Assembly: GCA_900290305.1 (NCBI GenBank)
Contig: OMOG01000026.1
Span: 2,887-37,345, forward strand
Length of the DNA stretch: 34,459 nucleotides
Source of the DNA: Candidatus Sulfopaludibacter sp. SbA4
GTDB lineage: Bacteria > Acidobacteriota > Terriglobia > Bryobacterales > Bryobacteraceae
Reading direction: 5' to 3'
Shown in pieces: positions 1 through 8,492 of this stretch (the stretch's first letter is position 1; each line of letters begins with the position of its first letter). Position numbers and translations under genes: made by a program. The notes below the pieces were generated by a model. It ran no database searches and had not been told where the DNA came from. It saw nothing but the letters and a program-made list of their open reading frames with translations.

Positions 1-2
1 CG

Positions 3-575
3 ATGTACTCGTTGGCGGTCGCCAGGAATGGGCCAAAGATGAAGGAGTCCGAACCAGTTCCGCCGGCCCAAGACGACTCCGGTCCAGCAACTCCGCCTCC
101 AATGCCCGCAGGGCCGACGGTTGGCCCCGACGGATTTCCGGTATTCCCATTGCCGGCGGGAGGACGCGGCAGGCTGATCCTGATGATGGTACCCGGACGC
201 GCCCGCTTGGTCGGCCAGCAGCAGACGACGCTCGATCTCGCCAACCGGCTCACAACGCTATTGAGCCGCCCGGTAAGCGACATGACCGGGCTCACTGCGA
301 AATATGATTTCACGCTGACTTTTTCAACGGAGGGAATCGCGCCGGCGGGTCCGATGGGCCAGGGCACTGGGGGAGTGACGGTGTCAGTGGCGCCCCCAGC
401 ACCTTCTGGCGGAGGTGGAGGAGCGGAGCCGGCAAGCTTGCCCGGCGCGGATACTCCTCCCCCCGATATCTTCAGGGCACTAAAGGAGCAGCTCGGACTC
501 ACGCTGGAACCGAAAAAAGGCCCCGTGGAGCTGATCGTCATCGATCATATCGAGAAGACTCCCACCGAGAACTAG
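3..575 (+). CDS. TIGR03435 family protein, C-terminal part (5' end outside window)
   Basis: The frame is open from the left edge to a TAG at 573-575, so the gene very probably begins upstream and the ATG at 3 is not a trusted start. The last 35 residues (ending ...LKEQLGLTLEPKKGPVE, then LIVIDHIEKTPTEN) match what I know as the C-terminal signature of TIGR03435 proteins, a family of unknown function that is strongly expanded in Solibacter-like Acidobacteriota and usually carries a secretion signal. A Pro/Gly-rich insert sits before it (about residues 125-155), as is common in these proteins. Function is unknown. It is separated from the next, oppositely oriented gene by a hairpin-rich gap. 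Confidence 0.75.
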   Translation: MYSLAVARNGPKMKESEPVPPAQDDSGPATPPPMPAGPTVGPDGFPVFPLPAGGRGRLILMMVPGRARLVGQQQTTLDLANRLTTLLSRPVSDMTGLTAKYDFTLTFSTEGIAPAGPMGQGTGGVTVSVAPPAPSGGGGGAEPASLPGADTPPPDIFRALKEQLGLTLEPKKGPVELIVIDHIEKTPTEN

Positions 576-808
576 CCAAGGGCTTCGCCCTTGATCCGAT
601 GCGGATGGAAGTCAGGAGCCAGAAGTCAGCAGCCAGGAGCTAAGAGCCGGGAATCAGCGAGTCTTAACGTTCGTTGGCGGCAGATGTGGCGCAGACGATC
701 GTTTTTTGTCGTCTGCGCTTTGTTCGGCAACCAGGCAAAGGCAGGCCACAAAAGACGTTGGCCTGCCCCACCTCGCTTGTTGACTGTCTGCCAGTCTTGG
801 CCCCAGTC
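576..808. repeat. Intergenic gap with two hairpins between convergent genes
   Basis: Two perfect stem-loops lie here. One has arms 689-698 and 709-718 (10 bp) around the loop TCGTTTTTTG. The other has arms 740-748 and 759-767 (9 bp); read on the minus strand its loop is ACGTCTTTTG, nearly the same as the first. Stem sequences differ while the loop is kept, which suggests members of one palindromic repeat family. They lie between two convergent genes, so they may also act as transcription terminators. No gene is supported in this gap. Confidence 0.6.
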
Positions 809-2734
809 TCACGGCCGAGGTTCGGTGACAGTCATCCGCTGGTCCGCGGCCACATTGCCTAACTGCTGTTTCACCCCGCTCGGCCACTCGACCTGGACTG
901 ACGCCATCGTGTCCTTGCCCAACCCAAAAGTCAGTGCCAGGTCACTCTGCGAGCAATAGCTCGAGCCGCTGCGCACCATGCTCCACTGCTTCCCGGAAGC
1001 GCTCTCGACCCTCACCACGGCGCCGATCCCGTCGCGATTGGACTTCGTCCCGACCAGCTTCAGCGCGAGCCAGTGGTTCCGATTGCCTCCGTCGTTGCGG
1101 AACAGGTACGCCGGCCCGTTGTTGGTCGAAATGAGAACGTCCAGGTCGCCATCGTGGTCGAAATCCGCGTAGGCCGCGCCGCGCGCCACAATCGGGCGAT
1201 TGAAGGCCGCGCCCATCGACGCGCTGACGTTCTCGAACTTGCCTTTGCCCAGGTCGTGGAACAGCAGCGGTGCTTCGCGATAGCTCACCTTGGGCTGCAC
1301 GCGGCCGATCTCGTCCTCGATGTGGCCGTTGGCCGCGAAGATATCGGGATAGCCATCCAGGTCGTAATCGAAGAAGAAGACGCCGAAGGCCAGCGAAAGC
1401 AGGCTCGAACGCCCGACCGCGGACGAAGGCGCTTCGTCGACGAACAGGCCGTTGCCTTCGTTGTGGTACAGGCCGATCATCTGGTTCGAGAAGTTGCCGA
1501 CGAGAAGGTGCGGCCGGCCGCTGCGGTCGTAATCGCCGGCGTCCGCGCCCATCGCGCCGCGCGCCACTCCGTCTTCGCCATACGCCACGCCGGCCGTCAT
1601 GCCCTCTTCGTGGAAGGCGCCGTTGCCCAGGTTGCGATACAGTTTGTTGGGCTGCGTATCGTTGGCCACGAAGAGATCGGGCCAGCCATCGCCGTTGAAG
1701 TCGAGCACCGTGATGCCCAGCGACTTGCTGGTGGGATCGCCCACGCCGGCGCGCTCGCCGACCTCCTCGAAGCGGCCGCCGCCCAGGTTGTGGAACAGCT
1801 TGGAGCGCGTGCCCTTGTAGGACTCCGGCGTGCAGTAGGATTTCGTCGAGCCGTCGAGCGAGCACCACAGGTCGTTCTCCGGCTTCCACTGCACGTAGTT
1901 GGCGACGAAGAGGTCGAGCTTCCCGTCGCGATCGTAGTCCAGCCACGCGGCGCTGGTTCCGAAGCTGGCGTTCTGAATGCCCGCGGCTTTCGTGACGTCG
2001 CGGAATTTGCCGTTGCCTTCGTTGTGGAAGAGGCGGTCGCCTTCGAGCGCGGTGATGTATACGTCGTCGCGCCCGTCGTTGTCGTAGTCGGCGATGGCCA
2101 CCCCCATGCCGTACATCTCGATATCGAGGCCGCTCGACGCGGTGACGTCGGTGAAGGTGCCGTTGCGGTTGTTGTGGTAGAGCGCGGGAAGTGACTTGCG
2201 GCCGCGCGGAGTCCAATCCTTGCTGTTGATCAGGAGGATGTCGGGCCAGCCGTCGCCATCGAAGTCGAAAAAGGCGCAGCCGGAGCCGAGCGTTTCGGGG
2301 AGGTAGCGCTTGCCGGCGCGGCCCGCGTTGTGGGTGAAGTGGATGCCGGCCTGCGCGGTGACGTCGGTGAAGGTGATGGCGGGCGGCGCGGAGGCGGCGG
2401 CGAGAAGGAGGCCGGCCAAAGCGGCGGCCGAGGACTGCGCACATCGGCCGAACGGGACCCGCTGAAAGCGGGTCCGCAGGCTGAAAGCCCAATGCCGCTT
2501 ACTTTGCGATTCTGCATTGATTGTGGGGCGGACCCCCTGGTCCGCGCGGGACGCCCTCGTCCCGCTTTCGCCAATAGAATCAAGATTCGACAGGACGCGA
2601 AGAAGGCCGACGAGGGCGTCGGCCGCGGACCAGGGGGTCCGCCCCACAGCCAAAGTAAGTGGCATTGGGCTGAAAGCCTGCCCCACAAAACGGCACTGCC
2701 GCACCAGGCGTGATCTTAGGTTGACGCGCTTCAT
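809..2734 (-). CDS. CRTAC1 family protein (FG-GAP/VCBS repeats, ASPIC/UnbV C-terminus)
   Basis: 641 residues if it starts at the ATG at 2734, which overlaps the stop of the upstream cytochrome gene as ATGA (2731-2734). Seven Ca-binding-loop-like FG-GAP motifs are visible (DFDGDGWPDIL, DYDNDGRDDVY, DYDRDGKLDLF, DFNGDGWPDLF, DYDRSGRPHLL, DYDLDGYPDIF, DFDHDGDLDVL), followed by an ASPIC/UnbV-type end from about residue 545 (NHWLALKLVG ... VEWPSGVKQ). Such proteins form beta-propellers and are exported; their role is not known. The odd part is the N-terminus: residues from about 12 to 90 are translated from an inverted-repeat element, pushing the hydrophobic export-like segment (AAALAGLLLAAASA) to about residue 100. 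Export may be impaired, or a different start is used. It is the last gene of a leftward operon. Confidence 0.85.
   Translation of the reverse strand: MKRVNLRSRLVRQCRFVGQAFSPMPLTLAVGRTPWSAADALVGLLRVLSNLDSIGESGTRASRADQGVRPTINAESQSKRHWAFSLRTRFQRVPFGRCAQSSAAALAGLLLAAASAPPAITFTDVTAQAGIHFTHNAGRAGKRYLPETLGSGCAFFDFDGDGWPDILLINSKDWTPRGRKSLPALYHNNRNGTFTDVTASSGLDIEMYGMGVAIADYDNDGRDDVYITALEGDRLFHNEGNGKFRDVTKAAGIQNASFGTSAAWLDYDRDGKLDLFVANYVQWKPENDLWCSLDGSTKSYCTPESYKGTRSKLFHNLGGGRFEEVGERAGVGDPTSKSLGITVLDFNGDGWPDLFVANDTQPNKLYRNLGNGAFHEEGMTAGVAYGEDGVARGAMGADAGDYDRSGRPHLLVGNFSNQMIGLYHNEGNGLFVDEAPSSAVGRSSLLSLAFGVFFFDYDLDGYPDIFAANGHIEDEIGRVQPKVSYREAPLLFHDLGKGKFENVSASMGAAFNRPIVARGAAYADFDHDGDLDVLISTNNGPAYLFRNDGGNRNHWLALKLVGTKSNRDGIGAVVRVESASGKQWSMVRSGSSYCSQSDLALTFGLGKDTMASVQVEWPSGVKQQLGNVAADQRMTVTEPRP
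2454..2697. repeat. Nested inverted-repeat (MITE-like) element inside the CRTAC1 gene
   Basis: The inner arms 2522-2546 and 2624-2648 are perfect 25-nt inverted repeats. Between them are two smaller hairpins (around 2546-2565 and 2607-2626) with loops CCCT and AGGG that are complementary to each other. Outer arms 2477-2506 and 2651-2680 are imperfect inverted copies, and a further perfect hairpin has arms 2455-2463 and 2467-2475. No transposase is encoded, so this is a non-autonomous or cruciform-type repeat. The whole unit is read through in the CRTAC1 frame without a stop. A shortened relative of the inner arm lies at 10159-10195. Confidence 0.8.
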
Positions 2735-5427
2735 GGTTTCACCGCGCTTTCGTGATCGTGAATCGCCTGCCGTTCGTTGTTGTCCTCGGGGCTGATGATT
2801 CTGCGGCGCTCGGTGATGGCCTGCGAGGATTCGTCGGCCTTGAAGCGCCGGAAAAGCGCCTCCTCGCGTGCCGCGGCGGCCATGTCGCCCAAGCCGCGAT
2901 AGCAGAGTATCAGGGTGTAGTGCATCTGTACGTCCTCGGGGTCCACCGCGCAGACCTGCTTGAGGGCTTCGACGGCGGCGGCGTATTCCCGCTTCAAAAA
3001 CAGAATGCGGGCGATTTGATTTAGCAGCACGCGGTCGCGCGGGTACTTCGCACGGGCGACTTCGAGCGATTGCAGCGCCCCGTCGTAGTCGCCATCCGCC
3101 TTCTGAATCGCCGCCTGGAAGAACCACGTCCGGCCCAGTTCGCGATTGAGAGCGAGCGCTTTCGCGACGAAGGGCTTGGCCGCTTCGGTCTCACCCTCCT
3201 GAATGAGCGCGCGCGCCACGTTGAGCCAGCCATCGGCGTATTCGGGCTCAGCCTCGGTCACCTTGCGGAACGCGTATTCCGCGCCCTTGAGATCGCCTTG
3301 CAACAGCAGGCCGATGCCCCAATCGTTCCACCGCTCGCGATCCTGCTTGCGGACCACGGGCGCCCACTGGGGAGTTCCCAGCGGCACCGACGCGTTGGCC
3401 TGCGCCAGGGTGACGATGGGCAGATCGGGGATGCGGTCCTTGATGCTGCCCGAGACGTTGGCCGGAATCCCGGCCTGAAGGAACTGGTATTCGAGGCCGT
3501 TGTGATTCTCCCCCAACAACGACGGATCCTGGCCGGGCTTGGGCTGGCCAGCATAGGCGAACTGCGTGTAGTACCACGCGAACTTGCGGTAATTCAGTTT
3601 GGCGGTGAAGCTGATGGGGCCGCGGGCATTGGCCGGCACCTTCACCAGGTAATGCGCCACATCGGCCGCGCCGGGAGGAATCAGCCGCACATACAGAGTG
3701 CTGCGGGCCTGCCAGGCGTTGCGCTTGTTGATGGGGTTGGCTTCTTCATCGAGCTGGTAAGAGCGGTAGAAATGCGCTCCCGGTTCCACGGGACCGTGGC
3801 CATCGCCGGTGACGTTGCCGCTCCAGAAGATCACGCGGCCATCGGCGTCCTTGGCCTCGAGTTCCAGCCAGACGTCGAACGCGTCCACCGTTCCGCCGGG
3901 GAAGAAATGGCCGATCTTGCGGGTGCGCACCACTACGTCGACGCGCGCGGTGCTGCCGGCTTCGAGCGCGGTATCGGCGGCCCCGATGGGTGCGGAGAGA
4001 TTGCCGACTTCGCGGATGAGCGCCGGCGCGCTCTGCTCGGCCTCTTCGCCGACAGCGAACGTGGTGTTGGCCTGCACAGTGTCGCTGCGGCGGTGCATGG
4101 CAGGGGAAACCGCCTGCCCCACCACTTCCGCCGGCGAGACCGAGAAAATGTCTACCGTGATGAAGCCCGACTTGAGGAAGTCTTCCGTGGCCTGCATCTG
4201 CGCCTGGTCCTGATTGGCGTATGCCACCGCGGTATTGGCGGCGGGGAAGCGGTGCGAGTGCACCTTGCCCTCGCGATTGCCGGGGTCGCGCGAGGCGACC
4301 AGCGGCATGTGGCAATCGGCGCACACCTGCGACTTCGCGGGGTAGTAGAAGGAGCGCGCGCCCTGTCCGGAGACGCCACTCGCCTGCCAGTTGTCGTAAT
4401 CGTTGAAGCCGCGCACCCAGCGGTAATGGTTCACGGGCACATCCAGGTGGACCTTATGGCAGGTGGAGCAGAACTCGGCCGACTCCATGTACGGCTTCAG
4501 AAATGTCTGCTTGTGCGGCTTGGGATTGAGGTAAGTGAGGAAATAGTCGATGGCGCGGATGTAGCGATTGTGGCTGTTGGCCAACTCATGCAGCGGCGGA
4601 TACTCCACCGTGAAATCGGCGTTGCCCATGGAACTGCCCACGTGGACGATCGCGTGGCACGACATGCAGCCCAGGCCGGCCTGCGCCTCGGGCGTATCGA
4701 TCTGCTCGCGGATGGGGCGGTCGAAGCGGCCGTTGAAGAAGACGGCGTGATCGTGGCAGCCGGCGCACCACTTGCTGGGGCGCGTGCCGGCCACGTCCTG
4801 CATGTACTCGATGGACTTGCGGTAGAACTGGTTGTTGAACGAGGCGAAGTGGTGCATGGAGCTTTTCCACTGCTCGTAGATGTCCTTGTGGCATTGTCCG
4901 CAGGATTCGGAGTCCATGAAAAAGTTGGAGGGAATGATGGCGCCCGTGTTGGTCTGGGCGGAAGATGGCGCGAACGGGGATTTGGCTCCGGCGCCTTCTT
5001 CGTCCATGGAGACGGGGGCGACCGAGGGGTTGGCAATCGTTTGGGGAGAACTGTGCGGATACAGAACCGCGGCGACCACGAGAGCGGCGGCCAGTAGCAC
5101 AGGCATTCTTGCCTGTGACATTCTTGCGGCAATCACCACCACCGCCGCAACCGCCAGGGCAATATGCAGCCACAAGATCCACCGGTGCTGCAGCGTATTG
5201 CCGGCCACCGCCAGAACCAGCGCCGGCACACCAGCCGCCAGAATAGCGCCGCTCTCCCGCGGATAGCGACGGACCAATCCCACCGCCGCAACCATCAGCG
5301 CCACGCCAATTCCCAAATGCAGCAGCACGTTCGCCATGTAGAAGACGGTGGGGCGCGGAAAGGCCGCGAGGTAGGCGCTGTTCAGGATCAGGAAGCCTAG
5401 GGCGATGGAAAGGTATCGGCGCATCAT
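2731..5427 (-). CDS. Membrane-anchored multihaem cytochrome c with TPR repeats
   Basis: 898 residues, starting at ATG 5427, which overlaps the upstream stop as ATGA (5424-5427); the open frame further upstream is repeat-derived. The first ~145 residues contain about five hydrophobic segments (membrane anchor). Five CXXCH haem-binding motifs follow: CGQCH (176), CAGCH (221), CMSCH (254), CSTCH (320) and CADCH (369). A beta-rich part comes next, and the last ~200 residues are TPR-like (GDLKGAEYAFRKV, AEPEYADGWLN). The family resembles periplasmic multihaem cytochromes of the c554/NrfA-like type, but I cannot assign an electron donor or acceptor. It lies between a TPR/FG-GAP gene and a CRTAC1 gene, overlapping both, so it is probably made with them. 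Two short palindromic repeats are read in frame (GQAVSPAMHR near 4095-4125; SQARMPV near 5100-5125). Confidence 0.88.
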   Translation of the reverse strand: MMRRYLSIALGFLILNSAYLAAFPRPTVFYMANVLLHLGIGVALMVAAVGLVRRYPRESGAILAAGVPALVLAVAGNTLQHRWILWLHIALAVAAVVVIAARMSQARMPVLLAAALVVAAVLYPHSSPQTIANPSVAPVSMDEEGAGAKSPFAPSSAQTNTGAIIPSNFFMDSESCGQCHKDIYEQWKSSMHHFASFNNQFYRKSIEYMQDVAGTRPSKWCAGCHDHAVFFNGRFDRPIREQIDTPEAQAGLGCMSCHAIVHVGSSMGNADFTVEYPPLHELANSHNRYIRAIDYFLTYLNPKPHKQTFLKPYMESAEFCSTCHKVHLDVPVNHYRWVRGFNDYDNWQASGVSGQGARSFYYPAKSQVCADCHMPLVASRDPGNREGKVHSHRFPAANTAVAYANQDQAQMQATEDFLKSGFITVDIFSVSPAEVVGQAVSPAMHRRSDTVQANTTFAVGEEAEQSAPALIREVGNLSAPIGAADTALEAGSTARVDVVVRTRKIGHFFPGGTVDAFDVWLELEAKDADGRVIFWSGNVTGDGHGPVEPGAHFYRSYQLDEEANPINKRNAWQARSTLYVRLIPPGAADVAHYLVKVPANARGPISFTAKLNYRKFAWYYTQFAYAGQPKPGQDPSLLGENHNGLEYQFLQAGIPANVSGSIKDRIPDLPIVTLAQANASVPLGTPQWAPVVRKQDRERWNDWGIGLLLQGDLKGAEYAFRKVTEAEPEYADGWLNVARALIQEGETEAAKPFVAKALALNRELGRTWFFQAAIQKADGDYDGALQSLEVARAKYPRDRVLLNQIARILFLKREYAAAVEALKQVCAVDPEDVQMHYTLILCYRGLGDMAAAAREEALFRRFKADESSQAITERRRIISPEDNNERQAIHDHESAVKP
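4095..4127. repeat. Short palindromic repeat read in frame in the cytochrome gene
   Basis: On the plus strand GGCAGG and GCCTGCC pair across a short loop, flanked by CCCCACCAC. Read on the coding strand it gives GQAVSPA, close to the GQAFSP peptide made by the repeat at the 5' end of the CRTAC1 gene (2660-2695). It lies in the loop between the haem part and a beta-rich part, with no disturbance of the frame. Confidence 0.55.
5097..5127. repeat. Short palindromic repeat ACAGGCA-N4-TGCCTGT in the cytochrome gene
   Basis: A 7-bp perfect stem with a 4-nt loop (core ACAGGCATTCTTGCCTGT) lies in frame between the fourth and fifth hydrophobic segments and codes for SQARMPV. The same core, in the other orientation, is in the TPR gene at 7211-7228. 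Confidence 0.6.
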
Positions 5428-8400
5428 GGCTCCCTTGAAGCTGTGGCGCAGGCACTCATGCCTGCCGCGTCGGCACTCATGCCGACGCTTGCCTGCGCCA
5501 CCGTGGCACACCGACGAAGAGGTGTCGAGACGAGTCTCGACACGGCAGGCACGAGTGCCTGCGCCACGTCGGCTGGCGAGGATTGTGCTGCGGCGGGTGG
5601 CGGTGGGAGTTGGGCATTGAGCGGCCTGATCAGCCGCAGGGCAGGGCGGGTCAGGGATTCGTGCAAGTCAGGCCCGGGCTCGCCGTAGTGTTTCATGGCG
5701 TGAAATGGCAGCGGCAGCACGGTCTGCGAGAATGCGGTGTTCGCATCGGCGTCTTTGGCCCATCCGTCTACCAGCAGCAGGAAGTCGCGCTTCCATCCGG
5801 CGGGCACGGGCGGCAGTGCGGCGGCCGCAAACCGCAGACGCACCTCGTCGCCCGAACCCATGACCACCATGCGGTCGTCGGGCTCGGCGAGCAGTCCATC
5901 CACCGCTCCATAGCGCGTATAATTTCCCGCGGTTGGATTCCACATGGAGGTGAAGCTGACGGAATCGTAGTCGAAGCGCTCGGGCTGCTTACGTTCCGGA
6001 TGAATGGTGGCCTTCGAGAAACCGCGGAAGTGCAGGTCGGCCGCGGTCAGGGGAACCGTAGTCATGCGAACTTCAGGCGCCGCGTCATTTTCCACCAGGA
6101 AGATTTCGTCCCAATAGACGCAGAGGTTGGTCACAATCCGCACCTCGCGCGATGACGAAAGGAACTTGCCGGTCAGATCCACGGCCATCGTCTTGGGCTT
6201 GCCCGATGGGATGCCCATATCCTCGATGACGGTCTTCCAGTTTCCGGCGGCGTCCTTCACCTGGAGGTACGGGAAGGTCAGGTCTTTGTGCGCCTGCGTG
6301 GCGCCTAAAAAGGTGCTGCCATCGGCCCAATCCACCCATCCGCTCAGTACGAGCACGGCGTGGTTCGCGGGCGCGGCGTTGCCGAAATCCAGGTCGAGAC
6401 GATGCAGCTCCGCGACGCCTGCGTGGTCGCGCCGGAAGGCATCCGGGTAGACGCTGTCGCGCTGGCGCAGGGCGGCGAGCACATCGTTGCCCTGGTCATC
6501 GTACGCACGCAACGGGTAGATGCGCCGATCGACCCCGAACAGCCGAAACTCGGGGAACGGCGGCGACTTGAACTTCTCGTTGGTCACTATGTCGAGCGCC
6601 GCGGGATGATCGAGCGCGATCAGTTTGATCTGGTCGAGGTACGTGACCTCGCGAAGTTCTTCGGTGACGCGGATTTCGTACTGCCCGCCGCGGGCCTTCA
6701 ACCGGTCACCGGGAATGGAGACGTACTCGTCATGGTCTACCGGGAAGTATGCCCCGTCGCCCGAGCTGGCTCCCAGCGGCGCCACGCCGAGCACGTCGGT
6801 CACAAATTCGAAGCGCTCGCCGTTCCAGGTGAAGATCATGGGGCACGATCCGGAAAGGCGCGGGGCTTCTTTGATCGTCAACACGCGGTTGATCGGCGGC
6901 TGGGTTTCGTTTTGGATGAGGCCGTTGGCCCAGGTGATGCGGACGGTGTCGATTTGTGTGCGGTCGCCCAGGCGGAAGACGATGGGCACGCCTTGGTAGA
7001 TCTCCTTTTCATATAGGCTGCCGGCCTTCACTTCGATTTTGGCGTCGAGGGCGAGTTTGGAGCTTTTGACGCCGGTAAGCGAGATCTCGATCCAGTTGCC
7101 GTAGTTGGTGGCGATGTTGTGCTGGAGGGTCAGGGCGTTGTTCGAAATGACTACGCGGTCGGCCCGGCCGTTGCCGGTGAAGTCGGCTGAAGCTTGTGGC
7201 ACAGAAGGCAACACAGGCAAGAATGCCTGTGCCACGTACGCGCCGCCGAGTTTGTCGCGATACAGCAGGGGGGCATGGTCCTCGTAGGACATCACGAAAT
7301 CGAAAGCGGGCGTATCCGGTTCCACCTCGATCCGTTGGGCGCTCACCGCGCGGCCCGCGACGAACGGAAAGCGTTTAGTCTCGTCGCTGAAGCCGGCTTC
7401 GCCGTTATTGCGCATCAATTTGGAATCGTCGCCGAGGAGAAAGACATCGGGGTCGTAATCGTGATCGAAATCCACCCAGAACGCGCTGCGAAACGTGCCA
7501 GTAGCGAGGTCGGCGTGCTTGCGGAATTTGCCATTGACGTTGCGGTACAGGACAGCAGCCTTCGACGTGATCACACACAGGTCGGGGAGGCCATCATTAT
7601 CGAAATCGCCGGGCGCGATCGAGACCACGTCGCGCAGGTCTTCGAGGCCGGAATCAGCGACCGGCGTGCGGCCGTTGCGAAACAACGTCACGTGCGCCGG
7701 CGACCATGCGATCACGCTGGGGTGGACGCCATCGGCGGCGAGCACCGTGGCGCCGGAGTATCCATCCGCGATCTTCTCATCGCGCCAGGTGGCGGCAGCG
7801 AGAGTGGCGGGCGACCCTTCCGGAGGATCGTAGATCTCGGAGTACCAGCTCCAGTCCATGTCCTCGGGGACGGCGGCGCCTTCCTGCTGCTTCTTGATCT
7901 CCTGAAAGATACGCAACTCGGCGGCGGCCTCTGGCGCGCGGTCGGCCTGGCGGAAAAGCCCGTAGAGCTGAAAGTGCGGCGCGGCGAGTCGCGGATTGAG
8001 GTCGCGCGCCGTGACGAACTCATGGATGGCGGCGGGCGTTTCGCCCTTCAACTTGTGGATGGCGCCGAGGTGATAGTGGGAAACGGCTTCGTTCGGCACC
8101 AGCCGCACCATCTGCTGGAACTCGGCGAAGGCGCGGTCGAATTCGCCCTGCTTCTGGAACGTGATGCCCAGGTTGAACCAGGTGTGGGGCAGCTTGGGAT
8201 CGGTCTTCTGCGCCTTCTCCAACTGGGCGATGCCGGTTTCGAGATCGCCCGCGCGCAGCAGGGCCAAGCCGTAATTGAGTTGCTCGCGCGCCGCGTTGGG
8301 GGCCAGCGCGAGGGCCTGCCGGAACTGCTCGACGGCATCCTTCTGGGTGGTGGGGTTCTCGTACAGGGCCTTGCCCAGGTTGCGGTAGCGCCAGAGGCGG

Positions 8401-8486
8401 GCGTCGCCCGTGCGGACCAGTTGCGCGTGAAGGAGCAGCCATCCACAGGCCGCCAGAAATGCCGATGCTGCGAGAAGACGCTTCAT
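5424..8486 (-). CDS. TPR and FG-GAP/VCBS repeat protein
   Basis: 1020 residues from ATG 8486, with an A/G-rich site (AAGGAT) directly before it and only 6 nt after the AhpD-like gene's stop. A signal peptide or anchor is seen at residues 3-21 (LLAASAFLAACGWLLLHA). TPR units fill about residues 30-210 (for example HTWFNLGITFQKQGEFDRAF). An FG-GAP part follows (GDFDNDGLPDLCV at ~300; DFDHDYDPDVF), then an ASPIC-like stretch and a long C-terminal part of unknown fold. It is probably a periplasmic or surface scaffold working with the cytochrome and CRTAC1 proteins; that is inference from the overlaps. Two repeat-derived insertions are visible: VAQAFLPVLPSV near 7196-7235, and a C-terminal tail of about 48 residues made almost entirely of palindromic repeats (5443-5580). 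Confidence 0.85.
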   Translation of the reverse strand: MKRLLAASAFLAACGWLLLHAQLVRTGDARLWRYRNLGKALYENPTTQKDAVEQFRQALALAPNAAREQLNYGLALLRAGDLETGIAQLEKAQKTDPKLPHTWFNLGITFQKQGEFDRAFAEFQQMVRLVPNEAVSHYHLGAIHKLKGETPAAIHEFVTARDLNPRLAAPHFQLYGLFRQADRAPEAAAELRIFQEIKKQQEGAAVPEDMDWSWYSEIYDPPEGSPATLAAATWRDEKIADGYSGATVLAADGVHPSVIAWSPAHVTLFRNGRTPVADSGLEDLRDVVSIAPGDFDNDGLPDLCVITSKAAVLYRNVNGKFRKHADLATGTFRSAFWVDFDHDYDPDVFLLGDDSKLMRNNGEAGFSDETKRFPFVAGRAVSAQRIEVEPDTPAFDFVMSYEDHAPLLYRDKLGGAYVAQAFLPVLPSVPQASADFTGNGRADRVVISNNALTLQHNIATNYGNWIEISLTGVKSSKLALDAKIEVKAGSLYEKEIYQGVPIVFRLGDRTQIDTVRITWANGLIQNETQPPINRVLTIKEAPRLSGSCPMIFTWNGERFEFVTDVLGVAPLGASSGDGAYFPVDHDEYVSIPGDRLKARGGQYEIRVTEELREVTYLDQIKLIALDHPAALDIVTNEKFKSPPFPEFRLFGVDRRIYPLRAYDDQGNDVLAALRQRDSVYPDAFRRDHAGVAELHRLDLDFGNAAPANHAVLVLSGWVDWADGSTFLGATQAHKDLTFPYLQVKDAAGNWKTVIEDMGIPSGKPKTMAVDLTGKFLSSSREVRIVTNLCVYWDEIFLVENDAAPEVRMTTVPLTAADLHFRGFSKATIHPERKQPERFDYDSVSFTSMWNPTAGNYTRYGAVDGLLAEPDDRMVVMGSGDEVRLRFAAAALPPVPAGWKRDFLLLVDGWAKDADANTAFSQTVLPLPFHAMKHYGEPGPDLHESLTRPALRLIRPLNAQLPPPPAAAQSSPADVAQALVPAVSRLVSTPLRRCATVAQASVGMSADAAGMSACATASREP
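5443..5580. repeat. Cluster of palindromic repeats forming the C-terminal tail of the TPR gene
   Basis: Several short palindromes follow each other: GTGGCGCAGGCACTC...GCCTGC, GTCGGCACTCATGCCGAC, GTGTCGAGAC/GTCTCGACAC, and GGCAGGCACGAGTGCCTGC. On the coding strand they are translated as an AQALVPAVSRLVS-type tail that does not look like a folded domain. The same GTGGCGCAGGCACTYGTGCC unit occurs in both copies of the tandem duplication at 12363-12674. Confidence 0.7.
7196..7235. repeat. Palindromic repeat read in frame in the TPR gene
   Basis: GTGGCACAG and CTGTGCCAC form outer arms, and ACAGGCA/TGCCTGT inner arms around AGAA. The coding strand reads VAQAFLPVLPSVPQ, placed between KLGGAY and ASADFTGNG, i.e. 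next to an FG-GAP motif where a loop insertion could be tolerated. Confidence 0.6.
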
Positions 8487-8492
8487 ATCCTT

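Noticed and set aside
1073-2194. Long plus-strand open frame of 373 codons
   Set aside because: It is antisense to the CRTAC1 gene; long antisense frames are expected in GC-rich genes and the sequence (strings of VV, AR, HA) resembles no protein family.
3070-5097. Long plus-strand open frame of 675 codons
   Set aside because: Antisense to the cytochrome gene, whose haem motifs and TPRs are unmistakable.
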